Assembly: GCF_018494065.1 (NCBI RefSeq)
Contig: NZ_JABBFR010000002.1
Coordinates: forward strand, 62,001 to 126,000
Reading direction: 5' to 3'
DNA length: 64,000 bases
Origin: Rosenbergiella gaditana
Lineage (GTDB): Bacteria; Pseudomonadota; Gammaproteobacteria; Enterobacterales; Enterobacteriaceae
A program made the position numbers and the translations under genes. Within the stretch, counting starts at the first letter, position 1. Each line of letters opens with the position of its first letter. A model generated the notes under the pieces. The model was not told the DNA's origin and did not search any database. It was given only the letters and a program-made list of their open reading frames with translations. This document shows, one piece after another, positions 41,639 to 53,293 of this stretch.

Positions 41639-44026
41639 TCAATCCCTCAAGGTTGCCTGGAATCGCTCTTTTAACGCTGCAACACAGTCAGCTACCGTGG
41701 CAGCAATATCCTCTTCTTCAAGTGTACGCGTAGAATCTTGTAGGTGCAGGCTTATTGCAAGGCTCTTAAAACCAGGCTCAACCCCCTTTCCACGGTATAC
41801 ATCGAATAAGTTTACGCCAACCAACTGATTTACGCCAACTTTCTTACACTCAGCGATAATATCTGCTGCATTGACAGATTCTGATACCACCACGGCAATA
41901 TCACGACGGTTAGCGGGGAACTTAGAAATTGGCTTAGCCTGAGGAATTTCACGCTCAGTCAGTTTATCCCACAGTAGCTCAAAGACGACTGTCCGGCCGT
42001 TCAGATCGAGTTTACGTTCCAATTCAGGATGTATAACCCCCATCCAACCAATGACTTCACCAGCAAGAACAATTTCCGCACTTTGCCCAGGGTGTAACGC
42101 ACTATGCTCGGTACGACGGAAAGTGACCTGCTCAGTTTTACCGGTTAACTCTAGTAGCCCTTCCAAATCGCCTTTTAGATCATAAAAGTCTACGTTTTGA
42201 CGTTCTATTAACCAATGCTCATCACAACGCGCGCCAGTAATAACACCCGCTAACATCATTTCTTGACGGATCCCTAACGGTGCTTGCATATCGGGGATAA
42301 AACGTAATCCGCTTTCGAATAGCCGCACACGACTTTGCTGACGGTTTTGGTTATAAACAACTGCATCAAGCAGACCTGTCCAGAGCGATAAGCGCATTGC
42401 GGACATATCAGCAGAAATTGGGCTAGGTAAAATCAGCGCTTCTTGTTGCGGATGCAGAAGTGCTTGGGTTTTCGGATCCACAAAGCTATAGGTGATGGCT
42501 TCTTGATACCCTTTATCAACTAATAAAGTTTTAACCCGTTGTAGCGCTAAATTCGCCTCGCGATGCGCGGGCATAATTAAGCTCGCCTTGACGGGAACAT
42601 CTGGAATATTGTTATACCCATAGACCCGAGCGACTTCTTCAATAAGATCTTCTTCGATCTCCATATCAAAACGCCAGCTCGGTGCAACAACTTGCCATTG
42701 TTGCGCAGAGGCAGTGACCTGACAGCCCAATTGGGTCAAGATTTCCGTGACCTGTTCATCGGCAATAACGTGACCGATAATGCGATCTAATTTAGTCCGA
42801 CGCAAAGTAATGGCCGCAGGTTTTGGTAGATGCTGTTCAGCACTCTTTTCAATAACCGGACCGGCTTGACCACCGCAAATCGCTAACAGGAGTTCTGTGG
42901 CGCGTTCCATCGCTGCATGTTGGCCAGCAGGGTCAACGCCACGCTCATAACGGTGTGATGCATCGGTATGAAGACCGAAACGACGAGCACGACCAGTGAT
43001 CGCGAGCGGAGAGAAGAAAGCACACTCTAACAACACATGCTGGGTTGCAGGGGTAATACCAGACTCTTCACCGCCAAAGATACCGGCCATCGCTAACGCT
43101 TTATCATTATCAGCAATAACCAGTACATCTTCGTTAAGCGTGACTTTATTGCCGTCTAACAAGGTTAAGGTTTCACCCTGAGTCGCGTGACGTACCTCAA
43201 TTTTTCCATTCAACTTGTCTAAGTCGAAGGCGTGCATCGGCTGACCACGTTCAAGCAGAACGTAGTTGGTGATATCAACAATCGCATCAATGGAACGAAT
43301 ACCGCAGCGACGTAGTTTCTCTTGCATCCAAAGTGGCGTGGGTGCATTGATATCAACATTTTCAATCACACGTCCTAAGTAACGTGGACAAGCTTCGCCT
43401 GAGGTCAATTCAATAGGGAACTGACGGTCGCTGGTTGGCGTGAGCGGGGCTACCGCTGGCACGTTGAACGGCATACCGTTGGCAACAGCGACGTCACGGG
43501 CAATGCCCATAATGCCTAAGCAGTCAGCACGGTTTGGCGTCACGCTAATTTCGATAGTGTTGTCATCGAGCTGTAAATAGGCGCGAATGTCTTGGCCAAT
43601 TGGCGCGTCAGCAGGGAGTTCAATAATTCCTTCTGACTCCACATCAATGCCCAACTCGGTGAAGGAGCAGAGCATGCCTTCTGACGGCTCGCCACGTAGC
43701 TTGGCCGGTTTTATTTTGAAGTCGCCCGGTAAAAGCGCCCCGACAGTTGCCACGGCGACTTTTAACCCTTGACGGCAATTTGGCGCCCCGCAGACTATAT
43801 CGAGTAAACGATCGCTACCGACGTTAATTTTGGTAACGCGTAATTTATCGGCGTTCGGATGTAGATGACATTCGACGACTTCGCCTACGACCACGCCATT
43901 AAATTCGCCAGCGACCGGCTCAACGCCGTCAACTTCTAAACCCGCCATAGTAATTTGGTTAGAGAGTTCATCACTCGTTAGGGCCGGATTTACCCATTCA
44001 CGTAACCAGAGTTCACTGAATTTCAT
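41639..44026 (-). CDS. pheT: Phenylalanyl-tRNA synthetase, beta subunit
   Basis: A 795-residue subunit of the heterotetrameric PheRS, the same size as in E. coli. It shows the N-terminal tRNA-binding (OB) domain ([27 protein letters not shown]), the B3/B4 editing region, the B5 domain and the C-terminal ferredoxin-fold anticodon-binding domain ([14 protein letters not shown]). It lies 14 bases after pheS and 4 bases before ihfA. Confidence 0.98.
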   Translation of the reverse strand: MKFSELWLREWVNPALTSDELSNQITMAGLEVDGVEPVAGEFNGVVVGEVVECHLHPNADKLRVTKINVGSDRLLDIVCGAPNCRQGLKVAVATVGALLPGDFKIKPAKLRGEPSEGMLCSFTELGIDVESEGIIELPADAPIGQDIRAYLQLDDNTIEISVTPNRADCLGIMGIARDVAVANGMPFNVPAVAPLTPTSDRQFPIELTSGEACPRYLGRVIENVDINAPTPLWMQEKLRRCGIRSIDAIVDITNYVLLERGQPMHAFDLDKLNGKIEVRHATQGETLTLLDGNKVTLNEDVLVIADNDKALAMAGIFGGEESGITPATQHVLLECAFFSPLAITGRARRFGLHTDASHRYERGVDPAGQHAAMERATELLLAICGGQAGPVIEKSAEQHLPKPAAITLRRTKLDRIIGHVIADEQVTEILTQLGCQVTASAQQWQVVAPSWRFDMEIEEDLIEEVARVYGYNNIPDVPVKASLIMPAHREANLALQRVKTLLVDKGYQEAITYSFVDPKTQALLHPQQEALILPSPISADMSAMRLSLWTGLLDAVVYNQNRQQSRVRLFESGLRFIPDMQAPLGIRQEMMLAGVITGARCDEHWLIERQNVDFYDLKGDLEGLLELTGKTEQVTFRRTEHSALHPGQSAEIVLAGEVIGWMGVIHPELERKLDLNGRTVVFELLWDKLTEREIPQAKPISKFPANRRDIAVVVSESVNAADIIAECKKVGVNQLVGVNLFDVYRGKGVEPGFKSLAISLHLQDSTRTLEEEDIAATVADCVAALKERFQATLRD

Positions 44027-44040
44027 TGGATAACCTGCCC

Positions 44041-45036
<996 letters not shown>

Positions 45037-45091
45037 TTATCCAGTCTATCTGGGAAGTTATGCTATATAAACAGTTAATAACGACAAGTCT

Positions 45092-45146
45092 TAAAAACAA
45101 CAAAGCCTCCTTAATGGAGGCTTTTCGCGCGTTTTTTCGTTTCTTA
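45092..45146 (-). promoter_or_regulatory. pheST attenuator
   Basis: The terminator stem AAAGCCTCC-ATTAA-GGAGGCTTT (45102-45124) is followed on the minus strand by GTTGTTTTT. The segment AAGAAACGAAAAAA just before it (45131-45144) is complementary to the pheM coding RNA (TTTTTTCGTTTCTT), giving the alternative pairings needed for attenuation by ribosome stalling. Confidence 0.88.
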
Positions 45147-45171
45147 TCTCATGCGCTAAAGCCCCACTTGG

Positions 45172-45216
45172 TCAGAGGCTAAAGAAAATAAAGAAACGAA
45201 AAAAAGCCGCATTCAT
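45172..45216 (-). CDS. pheM: PheST operon leader peptide PheM
   Basis: A 14-codon open frame reading MNAAFFRFFIFFSL, with six phenylalanines. The E. coli leader peptide [14 protein letters not shown] has the same length and start. Low charged tRNA-Phe should stall the ribosome on the Phe codons and prevent formation of the terminator downstream, raising pheST expression. It is too short to be found by ordinary gene calling. Confidence 0.93.
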   Translation of the reverse strand: MNAAFFRFFIFFSL

Positions 45217-45250
45217 GCTTAGAGTCCAAAATCTAGAGAGTAAAAATAAA

Positions 45251-45270
45251 AAAGGGAGCAAGCTCCCTTT
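45251..45270 (-). terminator. Terminator of the infC-rpmI-rplT unit
   Basis: AAAGGGAGC-TT-GCTCCCTTT on the minus strand is followed by TTATTTTT, directly after rplT. Confidence 0.9.
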
Positions 45271-45279
45271 TCTACTGAC

Positions 45280-45651
<372 letters not shown>

Positions 45652-45678
45652 TTATATTCTGAAATTAAAAAAAGTAAC

Positions 45679-45954
<276 letters not shown>

Positions 45955-45966
45955 TTACTTGATGGC

Positions 45967-46512
<546 letters not shown>

Positions 46513-48441
46513 TTATTCCTCCAACTGATGAATACTTCTGCTGCGAATTTCATTTTGCAGCGTCTCAATCAATACGTCGACATCGAAAACACCTAAGTCT
46601 TTTCCGCGGCGGGTACGCACGGCAACTTTGCCTGCCTCGACCTCTTTATCACCACAGACTAACATGTAGGGCACGCGACGTAATGTGTGCTCACGGATTT
46701 TAAAGCCAATCTTCTCGTTTCTCAAGTCTGCTTTAGCTCTAATACCCGCATTTTGTAATTTTTTAGTCAATTCGTTGACATATTCTGCTTGGCTATCGGT
46801 GATATTCATCACCACGACTTGCAGTGGCGCTAACCACGTTGGGAAAAAGCCTGCAAACTCTTCGGTCAAAATCCCAATAAAGCGCTCAACTGAACCTAGT
46901 ATAGCACGGTGAATCATAACTGGCGTTTGACGGTCATTATTTTCACCGACATAAGTCGCTTCTAAACGCTCAGGCAGAGAAAAGTCGAGCTGTACTGTAC
47001 CACATTGCCATGCACGATCCAGACAATCATATAAAGTAAATTCGATTTTCGGACCGTAAAAAGCCCCTTCGCCCGGTTGATATTCAAATTCAATATCATT
47101 ATTTTTCAGCGCCTGAGCTAGATCCTGTTCTGCTTTATCCCACAGCTCATCGCTACCGATACGCTTTTCAGGACGAGTTGACAGCTTCACCACAATCTTT
47201 TCGAAGCCAAAGGTGCTGTACATATCATAGACCATACGGATACAGCTGTTTACTTCATCCAGTATTTGGTCTTCAGTACAGAAGATATGGGCGTCATCTT
47301 GAGTAAATCCGCGTACACGCATCAAGCCATGTAAGGCTCCTGATGGCTCGTTACGATGACAGCTACCAAACTCCGCCATCCGTAATGGCAGATCACGATA
47401 AGACTTTAACCCTTGGTTGAAGATCTGCACATGACCTGGGCAGTTCATCGGCTTAATGCAGTATTCACGGTTCTCAGAAGACGTGGTGAACATCGCTTCT
47501 TTATAGTTTTCCCAGTGCCCGGTTTTTTCCCACAGCACGCGGTCCATCATAAACGGACCTTTAACTTCTTGGTATTGATACTCTTTGAGTTTACTGCGAA
47601 CAAAGGTTTCCAACTCGCGGAAAATTGTCCAGCCATCATTATGCCAGAAGACCATACCCGGTGCTTCTTCTTGCATATGGTAGAGATCAAGTTGCTTACC
47701 AATTTTACGGTGATCACGCTTAGCCGCTTCTTCCAAACGCTTCAAATAAGCCGCAAGCTGCTTTTTATCTGCCCACGCGGTACCGTAAATGCGTTGCAGC
47801 ATTTTATTATCGCTGTTACCGCGCCAGTAGGCCCCAGCTAACTTCTGTAATGTAAAGTGGTGGCAGAAACGCATATTCGGTACATGCGGACCACGGCACA
47901 TATCAATATATTCTTCGTGATGATAAAGACCTGGCTCATCATCACGACTAATATTTTGGTCAAGAATTTCGATTTTGTACGTTTCGCCACGCGCTTCAAA
48001 CGCGTCGCGGGCTTCTTGCCAACTGACTTTTTTCTTGACGACTTCGTAATTTTTTTCGGCCAACTCGTGCATACGTTTTTCGAGTTTTTCGAGGTCTTCC
48101 TGAGTCAATGTGTGGTCAAGGTCGACATCATAGTAGAAGCCATTATCGATGACTGGCCCAATCGCCATTTTGGTATTTGGCCACAGTTGCTTAATCGCAT
48201 GCCCCAATAAGTGCGCACAAGAGTGACGGAGGATCTCGACCCCCTCTTCATCTTTAGCGGTGATAATGGAGACGTTTGCATCGTCGGTAATAGGATCAAC
48301 GGCATCGACCAGTTCGCCATTCACACGTCCGGCAATACAGGCTTTAGCAAGACCAGGACCAATGTCTTGGGCTATATCCATCACACTAACGGCATGATCA
48401 AAACTACGTTGGCTTCCATCAGGAAGAGTAATAACTGGCAT
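46513..48441 (-). CDS. thrS: Threonyl-tRNA synthetase
   Basis: A 642-residue class II synthetase, the same length as in E. coli. It shows the N-terminal TGS domain ([20 protein letters not shown]), the editing domain with [10 protein letters not shown] and CRGPHVPN, the catalytic domain with the motif 2 region around [15 protein letters not shown], and the C-terminal anticodon-binding domain. It autoregulates in E. coli by binding a tRNA-like operator upstream, which is visible here too. Confidence 0.98.
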   Translation of the reverse strand: MPVITLPDGSQRSFDHAVSVMDIAQDIGPGLAKACIAGRVNGELVDAVDPITDDANVSIITAKDEEGVEILRHSCAHLLGHAIKQLWPNTKMAIGPVIDNGFYYDVDLDHTLTQEDLEKLEKRMHELAEKNYEVVKKKVSWQEARDAFEARGETYKIEILDQNISRDDEPGLYHHEEYIDMCRGPHVPNMRFCHHFTLQKLAGAYWRGNSDNKMLQRIYGTAWADKKQLAAYLKRLEEAAKRDHRKIGKQLDLYHMQEEAPGMVFWHNDGWTIFRELETFVRSKLKEYQYQEVKGPFMMDRVLWEKTGHWENYKEAMFTTSSENREYCIKPMNCPGHVQIFNQGLKSYRDLPLRMAEFGSCHRNEPSGALHGLMRVRGFTQDDAHIFCTEDQILDEVNSCIRMVYDMYSTFGFEKIVVKLSTRPEKRIGSDELWDKAEQDLAQALKNNDIEFEYQPGEGAFYGPKIEFTLYDCLDRAWQCGTVQLDFSLPERLEATYVGENNDRQTPVMIHRAILGSVERFIGILTEEFAGFFPTWLAPLQVVVMNITDSQAEYVNELTKKLQNAGIRAKADLRNEKIGFKIREHTLRRVPYMLVCGDKEVEAGKVAVRTRRGKDLGVFDVDVLIETLQNEIRSRSIHQLEE

Positions 48442-48462
48442 TATATATCCTTAATTGCAGTG

Positions 48463-48483
48463 GTAACCCACACGACAGGCTAC
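48463..48483 (-). promoter_or_regulatory. thrS translational operator (tRNA-Thr anticodon mimic)
   Basis: On the minus strand GTAGCC-TGTCGTGTG-GGTTAC forms a 6-base stem with a loop holding CGT, a threonine anticodon, just 22 bases before the thrS ATG. The E. coli operator hairpin has a similar sequence and place, with compensating stem changes. Confidence 0.75.
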
Positions 48484-48548
48484 ATGCTATATTATTTTCT
48501 ATTTTAAAATCAAAGAATTGCGTCTTGATTTAACCTAACTTTTTGTAA

Positions 48549-48572
48549 TTTGGTACACCATTTGGTACACAC
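48549..48572. repeat. Tandem TTTGGTACAC repeat, integrase arm-site-like
   Basis: TTTGGTACACCA is followed directly by TTTGGTACACAC. Such closely spaced repeats resemble the arm-type binding sites of P4-like tyrosine integrases. No integrase gene is nearby, so this may be an island scar. Confidence 0.4.
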
Positions 48573-48935
48573 TTCGAATTCTTCGTTTCTGAGGGGAACC
48601 CAGAAAACATGATATTACAGGTTTAGGAAGACGACTTAAAGGGTACGGCTTCTATTTCATAAACTCTTCACCTTTTAAGCCACCACTTCCAGGGCGATTC
48701 AGTGAGGAGAAATAGGCTAAAACTCGCTATCCTACTATCACAATAGTTAACGGGAAGAAGCGCTAGAGAAATTTTATAATTCTCTTTGAAAGGAACACAT
48801 CTTTATTGATTAACTACGTTAATATCCATTCTAAACAACAATTTAATCAAAATACAAACACCCACTTACTTCTTCCCTGCTAAGCAAGAACATCAGTATT
48901 TCGAACTAATTGCTCATTCGTACTTGCCAAGCTTA

Positions 48936-48958
48936 AAGGTGCATATAAAATACACTTT
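48936..48958. promoter_or_regulatory. NsrR operator before hmp
   Basis: AAGGTGCATAT and AAATACACTTT flank a central A, giving an 11-1-11 dyad close to the NsrR consensus (AAGATGCATTT type arms). It is 22 bases before the hmp start. NsrR, the nitric oxide sensor, represses hmp in enterics. Confidence 0.78.
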
Positions 48959-48979
48959 TAACTTACAAGGGAGATCACG

Positions 48980-50206
48980 ATGTTAACTACAAATCAAAAA
49001 GCGCTCGTTCAACAGACCATTCCCGTGCTTAAAGCCAACGGGCAAGCACTGACTGGCTACTTTTATCAACGTATGTTTAGCCAAGTACCTGAGCTGAAGG
49101 AGACATTTAACATGGGACATCAGCGAGAGGGACGCCAAGCTAAAGCCCTAGCAAACGCCATACTGGCTTATGCTGAAAATATTGAAGATCCCAGTGTGTT
49201 ACTCCCTGTTATCGACTTGATCTGCCAAAAACACGTTAGTCTTACTATTCAAGCTCCCGATTATACGGTTGTCGGCAAACATCTCCTCCACTCAATCAGT
49301 GAGGTACTTGATATCTCGATGGAAGATGAATTAATCGGTGCTTGGACGGCCGCCTATCACGAATTGGCAACATTGATGATTGATACCGAAAAAAGAATTT
49401 ACACTAAGCAGGAACGGACAACCGGGAGCTGGGTAGGATGGCGTGACTTTACCCTTGTAAAAAAAGTAGCCGAAACAGCGAACGTCACCTCCTTTTACTT
49501 AGCCCCTAATGATCATTTACCTCTGCCTGATTACCTTCCTGGTCAATATATCTCGGTACGCGTTGAGGTTCCGGCCCTCGGTTATAAGCAACCACGTCAA
49601 TATAGCCTCTCGTGCGCACCTAACGGGCAATTTTTTAGAATAACCGTGAAGGAGGATAATGGGGTCGATCCTGGGTATGCCTCATCAACTTTACACCAGC
49701 AGATGCAAGTAGGTAGCCATGTAGAAGTCAGTGCCCCAATCGGTAATTTTACTATTGCAGATGCCACTAAACATAATGTACTAATCAGCGCAGGTATCGG
49801 TATTACCCCCATGGTAGCGATGTTGGAGGGACTTACCGAATCCGGTAAATCGTGCGCCACTCATTCAACTCTGCCGCCTTCTGCAATCAGTTTTATCCAT
49901 GTAGCAAAAGATGCAGATAACTATGCCTTAGGTGAAGAAGTGAACCGCCTCGCGCAAAAGCATTCTCAGGTCACAACCTTTGTTAATTATAGCCGCGGTG
50001 TCACCCGCCCTCACCCTGCAGGGGCTTGTGGGCGCTTCATGTTACAATCCGTTCCCTCATCATTACTTTCTAAGGATGCTGACTTTTACCTTTGCGGACC
50101 GGTAGCATTTATTCAGTCGATCAATGACGACTTACAACTACGTGGTATCCCCGCAAGCCAAATCTATTTTGAGGTCTTCTCGACAGGAGGTTTAGCCTCT
50201 TCATAA
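48980..50206 (+). CDS. hmp: Flavohemoprotein, nitric oxide dioxygenase
   Basis: A 408-residue protein converting NO to nitrate. The globin domain (to about residue 140) has Tyr in GYFYQRMF for ligand binding and the proximal His in CQKHVSLTIQ. The FAD domain has PRQYSLS, and the NAD domain has ISAGIGITPMVAML and LCGPVAF. It is about 12 residues longer than E. coli Hmp (396), mainly through a short insert (around CATHSTLPPSA) after the first NAD-binding helix. GGGAG precedes the ATG and an NsrR site overlaps the promoter region. Confidence 0.95.
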   Translation: MLTTNQKALVQQTIPVLKANGQALTGYFYQRMFSQVPELKETFNMGHQREGRQAKALANAILAYAENIEDPSVLLPVIDLICQKHVSLTIQAPDYTVVGKHLLHSISEVLDISMEDELIGAWTAAYHELATLMIDTEKRIYTKQERTTGSWVGWRDFTLVKKVAETANVTSFYLAPNDHLPLPDYLPGQYISVRVEVPALGYKQPRQYSLSCAPNGQFFRITVKEDNGVDPGYASSTLHQQMQVGSHVEVSAPIGNFTIADATKHNVLISAGIGITPMVAMLEGLTESGKSCATHSTLPPSAISFIHVAKDADNYALGEEVNRLAQKHSQVTTFVNYSRGVTRPHPAGACGRFMLQSVPSSLLSKDADFYLCGPVAFIQSINDDLQLRGIPASQIYFEVFSTGGLASS

Positions 50207-50247
50207 TGATAAGTCCTACTTATCGTTTGATACAGTCTGAATAGGTT

Positions 50248-50766
50248 TCACCAAAAATGGAAATAGAGCGTAATGCCACCTAGCACTAGCCACAATAGCG
50301 CCAAAAGGATAGTTGACCGTCTTGAGAAGAAAATAGAGTAGCGATGGGCTTTATTCGCATAATACTGTTGAGTAAAAAGCGGACGCTCGTCAAAAGCATG
50401 ACCAATAACAATATCAGAGCTCAATAGACAATCCTGCTTTTCTTGCCAGTGGTCGAGCGCTCGATAGACTGCGCTGATTTCGATATAGGAGTTCACGCAA
50501 TTGAACACCCCAAAGATAGTCAGTAATACTGGAATGTAGAGCGTATAGAGGTCACCCCAATGCGGATTGGTATTATTCATTGCCGAGCAATACGCAATGA
50601 CCATAAAGGATTGCGCGGTAAAAAATGCATTAGTACGCTGAGCGAGAGACGAAATTTCCTGATGAATCTCTTGGCGATAAAACGTTAAGCGTTCGCGAGC
50701 CGTCGAGAACAGTGCCAACGATTTGTCGTTAAGATCGGGAGGGGGATTACCTATGGAAGAGTCCAC
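50248..50766 (-). CDS. Unknown membrane protein
   Basis: A 172-residue protein I do not recognise. An N-terminal soluble helix-rich region (about 1-45) is followed by three hydrophobic segments: near FFTAQSFMVIAYCSAM, near LYTLYIPVLLTIFGVFNCVNSY, and at the C-terminus STILLALLWLVLGGITLYFHFW. A charged region of about 60 residues separates the second and third. It converges on hmp (41-base gap) and is not part of the E. coli neighbourhood. GGAGA lies upstream of the ATG. Size and layout resemble YniB, encoded 1.1 kb away, but I see no clear sequence similarity. Confidence 0.85.
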   Translation of the reverse strand: MDSSIGNPPPDLNDKSLALFSTARERLTFYRQEIHQEISSLAQRTNAFFTAQSFMVIAYCSAMNNTNPHWGDLYTLYIPVLLTIFGVFNCVNSYIEISAVYRALDHWQEKQDCLLSSDIVIGHAFDERPLFTQQYYANKAHRYSIFFSRRSTILLALLWLVLGGITLYFHFW

Positions 50767-50849
50767 GGCGTTCTCCTGCAGTTAAAGTTAAATGGAACTT
50801 AAGCATAGTCCCAAATAACATCGGCAGAAGAACGGTTAAGATTTATCTT

Positions 50850-50878
50850 AGCCACCCATGTAGTGAACACAGGTGGCT
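50850..50878 (-). terminator. Hairpin after ydiY
   Basis: AGCCACC and GGTGGCT flank a loop just downstream of the ydiY stop. There is no clear T run, so it is a weak terminator at best. Confidence 0.45.
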
Positions 50879-50883
50879 GGTTC

Positions 50884-51645
50884 TTACAGGGTGTAAGACA
50901 GTAAGATTGATGTTTTGGTATCGGTGCGGTCTGGCGCGGATGACGGTGGATTATTGTTCCACGTCACGTTATAGGCGAGCTTCAGCGAGAAGTTTGAGTT
51001 GATAGCAACTTGTAGTCCAGTCTCTGAGTTAACCGTTGTATCTTCACCAAACGAGCTTAATACTGAAACACCTTGAATGAATTTGGTGGTGTCCGTCAAC
51101 TGCCATTGGTAGCTTAACGCACCGTAAGCGAGCGCGGTGGTTTTGTGTCCACCTTCATGATAATCATCATAACGCACGCCTGGACCTAATTCAGCACGCA
51201 GTGAGTGCTCAGGACCATTCAAGATTTGGCGACCATAACCGGCTGTAGCCGTATCACGACCATCGTAGCCATTTAAGCGATCGCTAAGCCAAGTCGCTTG
51301 ACCGAAGAGGTAATCATCAGTATTTAAGTTATGACGAGTACGACCACCAATACTATAAGTTTCCGAAGAGCGTTCATCATTTGAAGAGGTATTCGAGGCG
51401 TTACCGAAAAGACTGTAAGCCATGGTATCTTGAAACCACGTCATATTGGTTTGGGCGGTAAAGTTAGAACTTTTCGTGTTACCACTTTGAGCGAGATAAC
51501 CCGCAGAAGCTGAACCGTCAAAAGGTTTTTTAGCCGTAGCCGGATTGTCCATCGAGGTGAATACGACGTTGTCTGCAAGCGCTTGCTGGCTCAATCCACC
51601 CAAGCCCAATAATACTGTGAATGCAACTTTATTAAAAACTTTCAT
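50884..51645 (-). CDS. ydiY: YdiY-type outer membrane protein (DUF481)
   Basis: A 253-residue protein with a clear signal peptide (MKVFNKVAFTVLLGLGGLSQQALA) and a beta-rich mature part (SASAGYLAQSGNTKSSNFTAQTNMTWFQDTMAY...) ending in ILLSYTL. This is the pattern of the DUF481 beta-barrel family that includes E. coli YdiY, and the gene lies on the thrS side as in E. coli. Its role is unknown; E. coli ydiY has been described as acid-inducible. pfkB, ydiZ and yniA, which follow in E. coli, are absent. Confidence 0.88.
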   Translation of the reverse strand: MKVFNKVAFTVLLGLGGLSQQALADNVVFTSMDNPATAKKPFDGSASAGYLAQSGNTKSSNFTAQTNMTWFQDTMAYSLFGNASNTSSNDERSSETYSIGGRTRHNLNTDDYLFGQATWLSDRLNGYDGRDTATAGYGRQILNGPEHSLRAELGPGVRYDDYHEGGHKTTALAYGALSYQWQLTDTTKFIQGVSVLSSFGEDTTVNSETGLQVAINSNFSLKLAYNVTWNNNPPSSAPDRTDTKTSILLSYTL

Positions 51646-51678
51646 TGAATGACCTGTACTAACGAAATGGGTCCAAAA

Positions 51679-51695
51679 ATGCAGAGTCTCTGCAT
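51679..51695. promoter_or_regulatory. Perfect palindrome upstream of ydiY
   Basis: ATGCAGAG-T-CTCTGCAT is a complete 8+1+8 dyad located 34 bases before the ydiY start. It may be an operator or a leader hairpin. Confidence 0.45.
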
Positions 51696-51888
51696 ACCTG
51701 AATGTAAATGCATAGCGACAGCCTATCAGCTCCCGTTTCTAATCGTTGGGAGACGGTTTAGCTGGGTGCGTATCATAACGATAGATTTCGAAAATAAAAG
51801 AGGGGAAAGTGTAAATCAGAGCAATAACTGTTTCTGAGTGGATAAAAGCACGTCAAACGCCGCTGAGCGCTTAACGTATCAACTTTAT

Positions 51889-52422
51889 TTAGATAAGCGA
51901 CAGCCAATGCAGCAAAAAATAACCGACCACCACAACCATAATGGGTAAAATGTACAACAGATAGTACTGTCGGAAAGGACTGTGGTTAGTTAAGTTTATA
52001 CGCTGTATAGCAAGCAGAGCACTGTTTTGATCTCCCAAAGCATTCTCTATAACATGATGATCTTCAATTTGCTCCTTTACATAGCGATATTGCCGCCATT
52101 GGCGTGATCCAGCAGCATTTAACGCCATCCCGAAAAACACCAGCATAAAAAATAGCCAAAATAATATATTAGTACTGTTTCCAAAATCGGGGACTGGTGA
52201 ATGCTGCCAAAAGAGGTTCAAAAAAGCTGTATTAAATCGCACCATATCGATAATTACACGAGTAAAATCCGAAAGCACTGCATTGATACTGGCTAGTTTC
52301 TCACGCTGACTACTGAGATAATTGAGCAGTGAAATAGCGGTTGATAACGTACCAATAATAAAAATGAGCCATCCAATACTTTTCTTTAGTATCGCGTTAT
52401 ACCGCGCTTCAGTAAGTGTCAT
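51889..52422 (-). CDS. yniB: Membrane protein YniB
   Basis: A 177-residue inner membrane protein matching E. coli YniB along its length: ILKKSIGWLIFIIGTLSTAISLLNYL, INAVLSDFTRVIIDMVRFNTAFLNLFW, and the C-terminal LYILPIMVVVVGYFLLHWL. About three membrane segments are visible. The ATG at 52422 gives MTLTEARYN, like the E. coli start. Function is unknown. It is divergent from hxpB, as in E. coli. Confidence 0.92.
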   Translation of the reverse strand: MTLTEARYNAILKKSIGWLIFIIGTLSTAISLLNYLSSQREKLASINAVLSDFTRVIIDMVRFNTAFLNLFWQHSPVPDFGNSTNILFWLFFMLVFFGMALNAAGSRQWRQYRYVKEQIEDHHVIENALGDQNSALLAIQRINLTNHSPFRQYYLLYILPIMVVVVGYFLLHWLSLI

Positions 52423-52532
52423 AATGTTGCCTATCAATTAATTTATCTGTTAATAAATAGCATAGCTTATTTGACAAATCGATCGTAGTTGAAACAATAG
52501 GTCCAATAACTCACTGACCCGTTGGAGCGATA

Positions 52533-53204
52533 ATGTCCGGTATTCATGCTACTAAAGCCGTAATTTTTGATATGGATGGTATTTTAATTAACTCAGAACC
52601 TTATTGGAAAACCGCCGAGCAAACAGTGTTTGCGGCTCACGGTATTGATCCGACGGTTCAGCAGCAACTTCCTGATACCACGGGTCTGCGTATCGACCAG
52701 GTCGTAAAGCTGTGGTTGCAGGTGGCAGGAAATAAAAGCGCGAGTGCCACGCTGATTACACAGCAAATTATCGAGTTTGTTATTGATAAAATTAAAACCG
52801 AACGTCCACTGCTGCCGGGGGTGAAACATGCATTACAGTTATGCCAACAATCCGGCGTTAAGATTGGATTAGCCTCCGCCTCACCTATTCCGATGATTAC
52901 TACCGTCGTCAGTCTATTTGAATTAGACCCTTATTTTATCACCCTCTCCTCTGCAGAAAAGTTGCCCTATAGTAAGCCGCACCCACAGGTCTACTTAAAT
53001 GCGGCCAATGCCCTCGGTGTCGACCCACTGAATTGCTTAGCGATTGAAGATTCCGTTAACGGTATGGTTGCAGCGAAAGCCGCGCGGATGAAAGTTTTCA
53101 CCGTTCCCGCACAAGAACAGGCTGATTGGTCGGTCTGGGCCTTGGCTGATCGTAAGCTCTCCTCACTTAACGCGTTGACGTTAGAGATGTTGCAAGGTAA
53201 ATAG
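52533..53204 (+). CDS. hxpB: Hexitol/sugar phosphatase HxpB (YniC, HAD family)
   Basis: A 223-residue HAD-superfamily phosphatase. Motif I is IFDMDGILINSEP (nucleophile and acid Asp), motif II LASASP, motif III with Lys in KLPYSKPHPQVYL, and motif IV LAIEDSVNGMVAAKAA. E. coli HxpB removes phosphate from hexitol and 2-deoxyglucose phosphates. GGAG precedes the ATG. Motif I has Asn where the E. coli protein has Asp (LIDSEP), outside the catalytic pair. Confidence 0.94.
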   Translation: MSGIHATKAVIFDMDGILINSEPYWKTAEQTVFAAHGIDPTVQQQLPDTTGLRIDQVVKLWLQVAGNKSASATLITQQIIEFVIDKIKTERPLLPGVKHALQLCQQSGVKIGLASASPIPMITTVVSLFELDPYFITLSSAEKLPYSKPHPQVYLNAANALGVDPLNCLAIEDSVNGMVAAKAARMKVFTVPAQEQADWSVWALADRKLSSLNALTLEMLQGK

Positions 53205-53240
53205 CGCGATAACTCTTGTTACAACGTCACTATTCACAAA

Positions 53241-53277
53241 TACTGTATACTTATCTATACTGGACATATTTCCAGAT
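53241..53277. promoter_or_regulatory. Two adjacent LexA-box-like sites before ydjM
   Basis: TACTGTATACTTATCTATAC at 53241-53260 resembles one of the degenerate LexA boxes of E. coli ydjM. Overlapping its end, CTG-GACATATTTC-CAG at 53260-53275 has the exact CTG-N10-CAG core. E. coli ydjM is a LexA-regulated SOS gene. Confidence 0.6.
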
Positions 53278-53293
53278 TTAAGTGTATTAACTC

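Larger units (their letters stand above)
48484..48979. other. Intergenic region thrS-hmp
   Basis: Together with the thrS leader the gap is 538 bases. It holds a tandem 12-base repeat TTTGGTACAC(CA/AC) at 48549-48572, then about 350 bases without an open frame or obvious RNA, and the NsrR site before hmp. In E. coli thrS is followed on this side by arpB and ydiY; hmp is found elsewhere. Confidence 0.55.

Noticed and set aside
47857..48210. 117-codon plus-strand frame inside thrS
   Set aside because: It is antisense to conserved thrS codons, without a start context; a shadow frame.
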